NCBI GenBank assembly: GCA_017792445.1
Contig: CP051232.1
Span: forward strand, 1,943,501 to 2,007,500
Length of the DNA stretch: 64,000 nucleotides
Direction of reading: 5' to 3'
Source: Maritimibacter sp.
Lineage (GTDB): Bacteria > Pseudomonadota > Alphaproteobacteria > Rhodobacterales > Rhodobacteraceae
Shown here: piece by piece, positions 55,900 to 63,797 of the stretch
Numbering within the stretch: the stretch's first letter is position 1
Layout: each line of letters begins with the position of its first letter
Notes under the pieces: model-generated
Told to the model about the DNA's origin: nothing
Databases searched by the model: none
What the model saw: the letters and a program-made list of their open reading frames with translations, nothing else
Made by a program: the position numbers and the translations under genes

Positions 55900-55923
55900 C
55901 CCCGCCGGATAGGTTCGGCGGGG
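55900..55923. terminator. Terminator between the DUF6525-like gene and adhP
   Basis: An 8-bp stem CCCCGCCG/CGGCGGGG with an 8-base loop; on the minus strand it is followed by TTTTC, making it the likely adhP terminator, and it may also act for the plus-strand operon. Confidence 0.75.
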
Positions 55924-55946
55924 TCATCGTTGCGATAGTCGGCGGG

Positions 55947-56975
55947 TCAGATCTTCATCACGATCCGACCGTCGATCTGACCGGCGCGCATCTTGTCGAA
56001 GATGGCGTTGATATTCTCCAGCTTGTCCCAGCTGAAGTGAGACTCGACCTGCCCGGCTCCGGCAAAGTCCAGCGCCTCGCGCAGATCATTGCGGGTGCCG
56101 ACGATCGAGCCACGCACGGTGATCCGCTTCAGCACGATATCGAAGATCGGCAGCGGGAAGGTTCCCGGCGGCAGGCCGACCATCGACATGAAGCCGCCCC
56201 GGCGAGTCATCCCGACAGCCTGTTCGAAGGCGCTGTTGGACACAGCCGTGACCAGCACGCCGTGCGCGCCGCCGACGAGTTTCTGCACCTCGGTCGCGAC
56301 GTCTGTCTCGACCGCGTTCAGCGCGATCTCGGCCCCCATCTTGCGGGCCAGTTCAAGCTTGTCGTCGGAGATATCGACGGCGATCACGCGCAGGCCCATG
56401 GCCTTGGCATATTGCACGGCCATGTGGCCGAGCCCGCCGATCCCAGAGATGGCGACCCACTGGCCGGGTTTGGCCTCTGTTTCCTTGAGACCCTTGTAGA
56501 CCGTCACCCCGGCGCACAGCACTGGCGCCGCCGGACCCCATTCGAGGTTGTCCGGCAGGCGGCCGACATAGTTGGCATCGGCCAGCACGTATTCGGCGTA
56601 ACCCCCGTTGACCGTATAGCCGGTCATTTGCTGGTGTTCGCACAGCGTTTCCCAGCCGCCGACGCAGTGTTCGCAGCGCCCGCAGGCGGTGTGCAGCCAC
56701 GGTGCGCCGATGTGGTCGCCCTCTTTCAAATGGGTGACGCCGGCACCGATCGCGGCGACTTCGCCGACGCCTTCGTGACCGGGGATGAACGGCGCGGTCG
56801 GCTTTACCGGCCAGTCGCCTTCAGCGGCGTGAAGGTCGGTGTGGCAGACGCCCGACGCGCGCACACGCATCAGGACTTGTCCCGGCCCGACTTCGGGGAC
56901 GGGGACTTCGCGGATATCAAGAGGTTGGCCGAGCGCGGGGACGACGGCCGCTTTCATTGTCTTGGGCAATGACAT
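55947..56975 (-). CDS. adhP: Zinc-dependent alcohol dehydrogenase AdhP
   Basis: A 342-residue medium-chain dehydrogenase oxidising primary alcohols with NAD. Catalytic zinc ligands Cys44 and His67 (SGVCHTDLHAA, FIPGHEGVG); structural zinc Cys98, 101, 104 and 112 (ACGRCEHCVGGWETLC). The NAD motif is ISGIGGLGHMAVQYAKAMG, with VDISDDKLELA after it (Asp for NAD preference). Homologous to AdhP/yeast-type ethanol dehydrogenases. It is preceded by an AT-rich direct repeat that may be its promoter. Confidence 0.95.
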   Translation of the reverse strand: MSLPKTMKAAVVPALGQPLDIREVPVPEVGPGQVLMRVRASGVCHTDLHAAEGDWPVKPTAPFIPGHEGVGEVAAIGAGVTHLKEGDHIGAPWLHTACGRCEHCVGGWETLCEHQQMTGYTVNGGYAEYVLADANYVGRLPDNLEWGPAAPVLCAGVTVYKGLKETEAKPGQWVAISGIGGLGHMAVQYAKAMGLRVIAVDISDDKLELARKMGAEIALNAVETDVATEVQKLVGGAHGVLVTAVSNSAFEQAVGMTRRGGFMSMVGLPPGTFPLPIFDIVLKRITVRGSIVGTRNDLREALDFAGAGQVESHFSWDKLENINAIFDKMRAGQIDGRIVMKI

Positions 56976-57046
56976 GGCAAAAGCTCCGTTTCTGAGATTT
57001 CGCCCAATAATCCCACGCCCGGAGGAGTCGCGATATGTTCTGGATC

Positions 57047-57070
57047 AAATTTATAATGAAAAATTTATAA
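57047..57070 (-). promoter_or_regulatory. AT-rich direct repeat upstream of adhP
   Basis: Two copies of AAATTTATAA (57047-57056 and 57061-57070) separated by TGAA, about 72-95 bases upstream of the adhP ATG and just past the end of the racemase operon. This is unusually AT-rich for the window and probably contains the adhP promoter and/or a regulator site. Confidence 0.45.
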
Positions 57071-57133
57071 CGTTCGAGTCGTGAGGTGTGTTGGTTTGAA
57101 GGGGTTCTGGCGGAGAAGAAACTGGAACCGGTT

Positions 57134-57886
57134 TCAGGCCGTTCCCGGCAGTATGTGCGTCGCGAGCCGTCCGGGAAGTCCGTCGGTCGACACCCCGGAC
57201 ATGCGCGCCATATGCCATGCCAATGCCAGGTTCGAGCCCAGCACCGGAAGGCCAAGCGCCTGTTCCAGTTCGGGGATCACATCCAGTGTTCGGAGGTTGG
57301 TGCAGGACAGGAACAGACCGTCGAGCTTTGCCTGAGCGGCCAGCGACATGGCGGCATCGCGGATTGAGGCCGGGGCGATGCGGGCGACGCGGGATTCGAC
57401 CTCTTCTCCGAAAGACAGCGTCACGGGCACTTCGATTCCGTCCGCCTCGAACGCTCGGCGGATCGGGGTCGCCACGGCTTCGATGTAGGGCGAGACAATG
57501 CCGATCCGCCGGATGCCAAGCGCGTGGGTCGCTGCCAGTGTAGCCGTCAGCGGGTCGGTGACGCTGGCGGTGCTCGTGTGCGATTGCACCAGATCGCGCA
57601 CCCGCCCCGCGCCGATCAGCGTGGTGCCCGAGGTGCAGGCATAGGCCACTGCGTTGAACCGGACGGCGGGCGGCAAAAGGGCTGCGGCGGCGGGCAGCGC
57701 CATTTCCATCGCGGCGATTGTGCCCGGCGTCAGTTCCGCGCCCGAAGGGATGCGGCTGATGTGCAGCCGGGCGGTGCCGGGTGGAAACATTCGGCGGAAG
57801 TCGTCTTCGATGGTTTCGTCCACCTGCAGCACGATCAGGCCGAGGCGGGGAATTGGGTCTTCCGAGATTTCGTAGGCGACGCTCAT
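57134..57886 (-). CDS. Asp/Glu racemase-superfamily protein (maleate isomerase / EutA-like)
   Basis: A 250-residue protein of the aspartate/glutamate racemase fold, maleate isomerase-AMDase branch. Both catalytic cysteines are present: Cys84 in AYACTSGTTL and Cys195 in FLSCTNLRT, with GIVSPYIEAV between. EutA of ectoine utilisation belongs to the same branch. Here it would racemise or isomerise an amino or dicarboxylic acid. Its ATG overlaps the M24 gene stop (ATGA), making it the last gene of the Lrp-divergent operon. Confidence 0.85.
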   Translation of the reverse strand: MSVAYEISEDPIPRLGLIVLQVDETIEDDFRRMFPPGTARLHISRIPSGAELTPGTIAAMEMALPAAAALLPPAVRFNAVAYACTSGTTLIGAGRVRDLVQSHTSTASVTDPLTATLAATHALGIRRIGIVSPYIEAVATPIRRAFEADGIEVPVTLSFGEEVESRVARIAPASIRDAAMSLAAQAKLDGLFLSCTNLRTLDVIPELEQALGLPVLGSNLALAWHMARMSGVSTDGLPGRLATHILPGTA

Positions 57887-59049
57887 CCGACGAGTTCCGG
57901 CAGTTCGGCAGGGGCACGGGGCGACAGAAGGTCCGGGCCGTTTTCGCGCAGCACGATGTTCTCTTCGTGGACGATCATGCGACCGGGCGCGACGATTGCA
58001 CCGGGTTCCAGCGTCAGGACCATGCCAGCGCGCAGGGGCGTCTGGTCGAGCGGCGTGAAAGAGGGCCATTCGGTCAGCGTGATGCCCAGCCCGTGACCAA
58101 GGCGGCCGCCGCCCGGTTCCGCGCCGCGCCGGGTCAGGCCGTCGCACAGCATCCGGTGAACATCGCAGGCGCGGTGACCCGGACGAAGGTCGCGCAGCAC
58201 ATCCTCGGTCGCGTTCCACAGGGCGTGGTGGGTTCGCCTTGCCGTATCCGAGGCGGTGCCGATGGCATAGTTGCGGTCGAAATCGCAGAAATAGCCGTCG
58301 CGCACCGCGCCGGTGTCCAGCATCAGAATGTCGCCGGGGTCGAGCGGAGTCGGGGTAGCTGGCGATATGACATCGCCGTAGCCATCCGGTCCGGCGCCAC
58401 CTGCGACATAGCTGACCCAGTCCGCGCCTTCCGACAGCAGCGCGATCTGGAACTCTCGGAACACAGCGTCGAGCGGGCGGCCGGGACCGGCGAAATCCTT
58501 GACCCGATCGAAGGCGCGGCCCGCGATGGCGCAGGTCTCGCGGATCTTCGCAACCTCGGCGTCCGACTTGATCTCGCGCACCCGCTGAACGCAGGCGGTG
58601 CCGTCATCGATGCTGCGCGGGGCGATGCGGCGCAGCACGGTTTCGTAGTCGGACAGAGGCATCCGCAGGTGGGTTTCAAGGCCCGAGGGGACGCCGATCT
58701 TTCCCTGCACCGGCACCATTTCGCGGATCGTGTCGGTCAGAAGCGAGACGCCGTGATCGACGGGGTCGGGGGCGTCCCACGTGCGGATGTCGGTGATCCA
58801 GGTGCGCGACATCAGGTCGGCGCCGATGGCGGGGATGACCGCGACCGGTGCGCCCGTTGCGGGCACCAGAACGAACCACGGGCGCGCAGGGCTTTCCCAG
58901 AAGCGTGTCAGGAACCCGGTGACATAGAAGACGTCAGCGGGGGTGGTCAGCAAGAGGGCGTCCAGCGCGTGCACGGCCATCTCTGCCTGAAGCCGTTCGG
59001 TCCGGGCGCGGTATTCGGCGGCCGGAAAGATGAGGGAGCGGTCAGGCAT
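57883..59049 (-). CDS. M24 family metallopeptidase (prolidase/DoeA-like)
   Basis: A 388-residue pita-bread hydrolase with a creatinase-type N-terminal domain (residues 1-150) and C-terminal catalytic domain. All five metal ligands are visible: Asp245 (LMLDTGAV), Asp256 (FCDFDRN), His319 (LGHGLGITLTEWP), Glu348 (LTLEPGA) and Glu362 (VHEENIVL), so it should be an active amidohydrolase or aminopeptidase. It resembles the ectoine hydrolase DoeA/EutD group. Start at MPDRSLIF with GAGGGA 7 bases upstream; overlaps the PLP gene by 8 bases. Confidence 0.85.
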   Translation of the reverse strand: MPDRSLIFPAAEYRARTERLQAEMAVHALDALLLTTPADVFYVTGFLTRFWESPARPWFVLVPATGAPVAVIPAIGADLMSRTWITDIRTWDAPDPVDHGVSLLTDTIREMVPVQGKIGVPSGLETHLRMPLSDYETVLRRIAPRSIDDGTACVQRVREIKSDAEVAKIRETCAIAGRAFDRVKDFAGPGRPLDAVFREFQIALLSEGADWVSYVAGGAGPDGYGDVISPATPTPLDPGDILMLDTGAVRDGYFCDFDRNYAIGTASDTARRTHHALWNATEDVLRDLRPGHRACDVHRMLCDGLTRRGAEPGGGRLGHGLGITLTEWPSFTPLDQTPLRAGMVLTLEPGAIVAPGRMIVHEENIVLRENGPDLLSPRAPAELPELVG

Positions 59050-60082
59050 CCTCGGGTCCCTCGCTGAGAATGGCGAGAACGCGGGCGTCGGGGCCAAGGT
59101 CGAGGCCGGCAATCATAGCCGCAAGCCCCGCCCCGCCAGAGGGCGTGGTCGCAAGGCCGAGTTCCGCAAGAACGTCTGCGCCGCGTTCCGCTTCGGCTTC
59201 GGTGATGGTGGCAAAGGCATCGGCGTCTCTCGCGAGGCCGTTCAGCGCGATCATCGAGGGGGTCTTGCAGTCAAGCCGCCCCATGCAGGAGACGGGGCCT
59301 TCCGTGTCGATGACTTTGCCCGCACGGATGCTTTCCTGAAGCGCCGGGGCGGCGTCTGGTTCGACCACGACGATACGGGGCGCGCGGCCCCACGCCCGCC
59401 GAGCGAAGGCGGCGACCGCTGCGGCAAGGCCACCGACACCAGCCTGAAGCAGGATGTGCGTGGGCGGCTTGGCGATTTGTCCGGCGGCTTCCGCGGCGAG
59501 TTGCAGATAGCCTTCCATCACGCGGTAGGGCAGTTCGGTGTAGCCCGGCCATGAGCTGTCAGAAAGCAACGCCCAGCCGTTCGATTGCGCCGCGGCCTCG
59601 GCAGCGGCCATGCTCGCCTCGTAATTCCGGCCCTCGTAGACGACGTCGGCCCCCTTGGCTTTCAGTCGAGCGGCGAAGGACTGCGGCACGGTCTCGGCAA
59701 GGTAGATGACAGCGCGCGCGCCGAACAGGCGGGCTCCGGCGGCGACGGAAAGCCCGTGGTTGCCGGCGCTGGCGGTGACATAGGTACGGTCCCCGAGCGA
59801 GGTGGGCCAGTCGGTGCCCTGTGCGGACGCTTCGCGCGCGATGGCGTGGGCCGCGCCCAGCGCCTTGAAGCTGCCAAGACCCATGCGGTTCCGTTCGTCC
59901 TTGATGCTGACCGAGGCCACACCCGTGCGGGCGGCAAGGGGCGCAGCGTCGATCAGCGGAGTTGCGGCGTGCGCCGGGCAATTCGCGAGCAGACCGGCGA
60001 CCCCGGTCGGATCGTCGGCGGGCATCGGGGCGTCGAGGCCAAGGCCATGGCCACGGAACGGATTGTCGAGGACTACGGGCAT
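59042..60082 (-). CDS. PLP-dependent lyase, diaminopropionate ammonia-lyase-like
   Basis: A 346-residue fold-type II PLP enzyme. The PLP Lys73 is in KDERNRMGLGSFKALGAA; SAGNHGLSVAAGARLFG binds the cofactor and SSWPGYTELPYRVMEGY matches diaminopropionate ammonia-lyase. TPSGGAGLAAM near the C-terminus is a phosphate/PLP-ring motif. Expected to eliminate ammonia from 2,3-diaminopropionate, serine/threonine or a related amino acid. Shorter than E. coli DpaL (about 400). First gene of the three-gene operon divergent from an Lrp regulator. Confidence 0.85.
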   Translation of the reverse strand: MPVVLDNPFRGHGLGLDAPMPADDPTGVAGLLANCPAHAATPLIDAAPLAARTGVASVSIKDERNRMGLGSFKALGAAHAIAREASAQGTDWPTSLGDRTYVTASAGNHGLSVAAGARLFGARAVIYLAETVPQSFAARLKAKGADVVYEGRNYEASMAAAEAAAQSNGWALLSDSSWPGYTELPYRVMEGYLQLAAEAAGQIAKPPTHILLQAGVGGLAAAVAAFARRAWGRAPRIVVVEPDAAPALQESIRAGKVIDTEGPVSCMGRLDCKTPSMIALNGLARDADAFATITEAEAERGADVLAELGLATTPSGGAGLAAMIAGLDLGPDARVLAILSEGPEDA

Positions 60083-60157
60083 CGGGCGCTTTCGTCTGGG
60101 GTTTGAGCCAGCTTAGCCGTGTCCGACGTGATGTTCCCGGAAAAGGAGGGGCGGTTG

Positions 60158-60239
60158 AGGCCGAAAAGCGGCGTTCAAATCCGGTCTTTGGCCGAATTCC
60201 GGACTAGCGCGCGTATCAGGCTTAATCTCAGGCCGAAAA
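60158..60239. promoter_or_regulatory. Phased GGCCGAA repeats in the Lrp/PLP-lyase divergent promoter
   Basis: GGCCGAA occurs at 60159, 60190 and 60231, with AGGCCGAAAA shared by the first and third. Start-to-start spacings of 31 and 41 bases are close to three and four helical turns, as expected for an Lrp-type oligomer binding one face of DNA. Candidate operator. Confidence 0.4.
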
Positions 60240-60257
60240 CCCGCCAGACTTGCCGCC

Positions 60258-60713
60258 ATGGACGGATTCGACGCGAAGATCCTGGATGCAATCCAGCAGG
60301 ATGCCCGGCTGACAGCCGACGCCCTGTCAGAGCGAGTGGGTCTTTCGCCCGATGCCTGCCGCAAGCGGCTGGCGCGGTTGCGGGCGTCCGGTGTGGTGGA
60401 GGCCGAAATCGCGGTTCTGGCGCCGGACAAGGTCGGGCGCGGGCTGATCCTGATCGTCGAGGTCACGTTGCAGAACGAGCGGATCGCGGATCTTGACCGG
60501 TTCAAGGACCGGATGCGCGACGCGCCCGAAGTGATGCAGTGCTACTATGTCACCGGGAACGCCGATTTCGTGCTGATCCTCTCGGCCCGCGACATGGCGG
60601 ATTATGACGACTTCACCCGCCGCCACTTTTTCTCGGAAGAGAACGTGCTGAGGTTTCGGACAAGCGCCGTCATGGACCGGGTAAAGGTCGGGTTCTCGGT
60701 ACCCGTCACATGA
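60258..60713 (+). CDS. Lrp/AsnC family transcriptional regulator
   Basis: A 151-residue Lrp protein. HTH at residues 1-60 (FDAKILDAIQQDARLTADALSERVGLS and ACRKRLARLRASGVVEAEIAV), then the RAM/AsnC ligand domain (LILIVEVTLQN, VMQCYYVTGNADFVLILSARDM). Divergent from the PLP-lyase/M24/racemase operon with 175 bases between starts, so it probably senses the amino acid catabolised by that operon and controls both directions. Confidence 0.93.
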   Translation: MDGFDAKILDAIQQDARLTADALSERVGLSPDACRKRLARLRASGVVEAEIAVLAPDKVGRGLILIVEVTLQNERIADLDRFKDRMRDAPEVMQCYYVTGNADFVLILSARDMADYDDFTRRHFFSEENVLRFRTSAVMDRVKVGFSVPVT

Positions 60714-60721
60714 CCTGTGAA

Positions 60722-60747
60722 ACCCCGCCGGACGTGTCCGACGGGGT
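60722..60747 (+). terminator. Hairpin downstream of the Lrp gene
   Basis: A stem of ACCCCG-C-CGGAC paired with GTCCG-A-CGGGGT around a GT loop, one mismatch, 9 bases after the stop. No U-tract, so moderate confidence. Confidence 0.5.
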
Positions 60748-60851
60748 CCCGCGTTCCGGGGTCTGCTGCGCAGGGAACGGACGGGCGCAGGGCCCGAAGC
60801 CTTGGGGATGGTTGGGTCCCGTCCCTGTGCCGTCGCCCGGTCGGCAGCCTG

Positions 60852-61106
60852 TCAGCCCTGGTCGGCCGGGATCAGACCCATCTGCTGGGCAGAGGCGAGT
60901 TCCTCGTCGCTGAGAAGGCCGTCCGAGTCCTCGTCGGCAATCGCGAAGACCTCGCCGGTGACGGCGGGATGGACCGACTGGATCTCTTCGAGGCTGACGA
61001 ACTGGTCGCCGTTTGCGTCCATCTGCGCCATCGTCATGGCGGCGGCGGCGGCGGCGGCGGCGCCGGTGGACGCCAGGATGCCCAGGGTGATGAGTGCTTT
61101 CTTCAT
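60852..61106 (-). CDS. Secreted EF-hand calcium-binding protein
   Basis: An 84-residue protein with a signal peptide (to about residue 23) containing a run of eight Ala encoded by a GGC-repeat tract. Two EF-hand loops: DANGDQFVSLEE (residues 30-41) and DEDSDGLLSDEE (58-69), each with Asp at 1, 3 (Asn in the first) and 5 and Glu at 12. Likely a periplasmic or extracellular Ca2+ binder, role unknown. On the same strand as the fasciclin gene upstream but separated by 293 bases. Confidence 0.9.
   Translation of the reverse strand: MKKALITLGILASTGAAAAAAAAMTMAQMDANGDQFVSLEEIQSVHPAVTGEVFAIADEDSDGLLSDEELASAQQMGLIPADQG
61038..61061. repeat. GGC trinucleotide microsatellite in the EF-hand signal peptide
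   Basis: Eight perfect GGC units (24 bases) coding for Ala within the signal peptide. Length change by slippage would stay in frame, altering only the hydrophobic core. Confidence 0.85.
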
Positions 61107-61336
61107 GTTCGTGTATCCTCTGGTTTGGGGGCGTGTCCGGTCGTAGCTCCGGCCACGGGGCAGAGGATGGGGGCGGCGGACGCGGTTGGCATCAGCGATG
61201 TCGGCAAAGCGTCATTCTGGGCGCCGCGCCGCGAAAACCGGTCGCCGGGAAAGGCGGCGTTCCGCGCGAAAACAGGGGGCCGCCTCGATCGGCGGGAAGC
61301 CACCCGTACCAATGGCACGTTCCGGCGGCGGCGTGC

Positions 61337-61362
61337 CCACGGCGCGGGGGGGCGCCGTGGGC
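61337..61362 (-). terminator. Candidate terminator of the fasciclin gene
   Basis: A 10-bp perfect stem CCCACGGCGC/GCGCCGTGGG with a six-G loop, 38 bases past the fasciclin gene stop. No U-tract. It lies in the 293-base gap before the EF-hand gene, which otherwise shows no feature. Confidence 0.5.
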
Positions 61363-61399
61363 GGGGTCCGACCGGCTGGGTGGCCGATCGGTGCTGGAA

Positions 61400-61888
61400 T
61401 TACATTTCCGGCATGATCACGGCGTCGATCACGTGGATCACACCGTTCGAGGCTTCGATGTCCGGGGTGACGACGTTGGCGTCGTTCACCATGACGCCGC
61501 CCTCGGTCATGATCGTAACGTCAGAGCCCTGAACGGTGGTGGCCATCATGCCGTCCGACAGGTCGCCCGACATCACTTTGCCCGGCACCACGTGATAGGT
61601 CAGGATCTCGGTCAGCTGATCCTTGTTCTCGGGCATCAGCAGGGTGTCGACGGTGCCCTCGGGCAGCGCGGCGAATGCGTCGTCGGTCGGCGCGAACACG
61701 GTGAACGGACCTTCGCCCGTCAGCGTTTCCACAAGGCCAGCTGCTTCGGCAGCGGCGAGCAGGGTCGAGAAGCTACCGGCTTCCTGCGCGGTCTCGACGA
61801 TGTTCTTCATCTCCGAGTGGCTGGCGGCAAAGGCCGGCATGGCAAGAGCGGTGGCGGCGGTCAGCGTGATCATGGTTCTGCGAAGCAT
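61400..61888 (-). CDS. Secreted fasciclin (FAS1) domain protein
   Basis: A 162-residue protein: signal peptide 1-22 (ending MPAFAAS), then one FAS1 domain. Both FAS1 conserved blocks are clear, H1 [20 protein letters not shown] and H2 [21 protein letters not shown], with the YHVVPGKV segment between. Such proteins mediate adhesion or stress responses and are found in many Proteobacteria as single-domain exported proteins. Divergent from the FMN glutamate-synthase-like gene. Confidence 0.94.
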   Translation of the reverse strand: MLRRTMITLTAATALAMPAFAASHSEMKNIVETAQEAGSFSTLLAAAEAAGLVETLTGEGPFTVFAPTDDAFAALPEGTVDTLLMPENKDQLTEILTYHVVPGKVMSGDLSDGMMATTVQGSDVTIMTEGGVMVNDANVVTPDIEASNGVIHVIDAVIMPEM

Positions 61889-62145
61889 TGGGTGTCTCCC
61901 TTCGTTGCAATGCAGATGTCGTCTGTGACATCGCCATGGCTACGGGGCGTCGGGCCGGATCGGATCACGCTCACATTTTCGCGGCCCGCCGTTGACGCTG
62001 AGGAAGTGCGCGCTAAGCCGCGACCGCCGGTCATTTCAAATCACGACCGGGTGACGCCAGGTGATCCGATGTGATCGCGGACTTGCGGTTGGGTCCGCAT
62101 TTCGCAGAGGGTGGCGGCAGAGATGCAGGCACCGGAGGAGGCACC

Positions 62146-63681
62146 ATGCTGTACATGAACATCGTCGCGCGCGCGCTGGAGATCATGGCACTGGCCTTCG
62201 TTGGTGTCGTCGGCTGCGCCGCGCTGTTGGCGGCTGTTCTTTACATCATCGACAAGACGCAGACAGCGGATGCGGTGCGACGCAACTATCCGGTGATCGG
62301 CCGCTTCCGTGGCATGTTCACCGAGCTGGGCGAGTTCTTCCGGCAGTATTTCTTCGCGATGGACCGGGAAGAGATGCCGTTCAACCGCGCGCAACGCGAC
62401 TGGATCGGGCGCGCGGCAGGGGGCGCCGGGAATACGGTGGCTTTCGGGTCCACCCGCAACCTGAACGTCGTCGGCACCCCGATCTTCGTGAACGCCGCTT
62501 TTCCCCCGTTGGACGATCAAAGCGCCAGCACCGAGCCGATGGTCATCGGCCCTCGCGCGCGCGCGCCATATATGGCGCCCTCTTTCTTCAACATCTCTGG
62601 CATGAGCTTCGGCGCGCTGTCGAAGCCCGCCGTCCTTGCCCTGAGCCGGGGCGCGAAAGAGGCCGGCATATGGATGAACACCGGCGAGGGCGGGCTGTCG
62701 CCGTATCATCTGGAAGGGGGCGCGGATATCGTGTTCCAGATCGGCACCGCCAAGTACGGGGTGCGGAATGCCGAGGGGCACCTGTCCGAAGACCGGCTGC
62801 GCGACATCGCGGGCAATCCGCAGGTGAAGATGTTCGAGATCAAGCTGGCGCAGGGGGCCAAACCCGGCAAGGGCGGTATCCTGCCCGCCGAGAAGGTGAC
62901 GCCCGAGATCGCCGAGATCCGGGGCATCCCTGTGGGACAGTCCAGCATCTCGCCCAACCGCCATGTCGAGGTCGACGACTGGGGCGACCTGCTGGACATG
63001 ATCGCCCATGTCCGCGAGGTGACCGGCAAGCCCGTCGGGATCAAGACCGTCGCCGGGTCCATGCAGCCGCTGTCCGAACTGTTTTCGCTGATCGTGCAGC
63101 GCGGACCCGACAGTGCGCCGGACTTCATCACGCTGGACGGCGGCGAAGGCGGCACGGGCGCGTCGCCGCTGCCGCTGATGGATCTGGTCGGCATGTCGAT
63201 CCGCGAGGCGCTGCCGCTGGTGGCCAACCTGCGCGACCACTTCGGCCTGAAGGAACGCATCAGGCTGGTGGCAAGCGGCAAGCTGGTGAACCCGTCCGAC
63301 GTGGCGTGGGCGCTGTGCGCCGGGGCGGACTTTGTCACCTCGGCGCGGGGGTTCATGTTCTCGCTGGGCTGCATCCAGGCGATGAAGTGCAACCGCAACA
63401 CCTGCCCGACCGGCGTGACCACCCATGACAAGCGCTTGCAGCGCGGGCTGGTGGTCGAGGACAAGTACAAGAAGGTGGCGCATTACGCGAAGGGCGTCAT
63501 CAAGGAGGTCGAGACGATCGCCCATTCCGTCGGTGTCAGCGAGCCTCGGCGGATGCGCCGCCGGCACGTGCGGATCATGACGGATCAGGGCATCTCGGTC
63601 CCGATGAACGAGCTGTTCTCACGAAATGCTGAAGAGCGTCGGCGTAACAATTTGAGCCCCACCGGCGAACTGCACTCGTAA
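62146..63681 (+). CDS. Membrane-anchored FMN-binding glutamate synthase family protein
   Basis: A 511-residue protein equal to the FMN/Fe-S (central) domain of glutamate synthase behind an N-terminal membrane helix (LAFVGVVGCAALLAAVLYII). FMN-barrel motifs: FNISGMSFGALSKPA, WMNTGEGGLSPYHL, ITLDGGEGGTGASPLPLMD. The [3Fe-4S] cysteines are in FSLGCIQAMKCNRNTCPTG. It lacks the amidotransferase domain, so it is not a complete GltB; the reaction is unknown. Start at MLYMNIVARA with GGAGGAGG upstream. Confidence 0.88.
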   Translation: MLYMNIVARALEIMALAFVGVVGCAALLAAVLYIIDKTQTADAVRRNYPVIGRFRGMFTELGEFFRQYFFAMDREEMPFNRAQRDWIGRAAGGAGNTVAFGSTRNLNVVGTPIFVNAAFPPLDDQSASTEPMVIGPRARAPYMAPSFFNISGMSFGALSKPAVLALSRGAKEAGIWMNTGEGGLSPYHLEGGADIVFQIGTAKYGVRNAEGHLSEDRLRDIAGNPQVKMFEIKLAQGAKPGKGGILPAEKVTPEIAEIRGIPVGQSSISPNRHVEVDDWGDLLDMIAHVREVTGKPVGIKTVAGSMQPLSELFSLIVQRGPDSAPDFITLDGGEGGTGASPLPLMDLVGMSIREALPLVANLRDHFGLKERIRLVASGKLVNPSDVAWALCAGADFVTSARGFMFSLGCIQAMKCNRNTCPTGVTTHDKRLQRGLVVEDKYKKVAHYAKGVIKEVETIAHSVGVSEPRRMRRRHVRIMTDQGISVPMNELFSRNAEERRRNNLSPTGELHS

Positions 63682-63797
63682 GTACCTGTGAGAGGCCGCC
63701 TGAAACATGCCTGACGCCACCGTGGCAGGACGTGTTTTTGAAAAGCGACGCGGCGGCCGTATCTGATGGTGCAAGGAAGCGGAACGGAGGAAAGACA

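Noticed and set aside
57134..60082. A genuine ectoine degradation cluster
   Set aside because: EutC, DoeB, DoeD, EnuR and an ectoine transporter are absent and the PLP enzyme looks like a diaminopropionate ammonia-lyase; reported instead as a related but distinct operon.
61962..62067. TGATCC hexamers on both strands between the fasciclin and glutamate-synthase-like genes, resembling the RpoE -35 element of Rhodobacter
   Set aside because: Neither copy has a matching -10 element at the expected spacing of about 18 bases.
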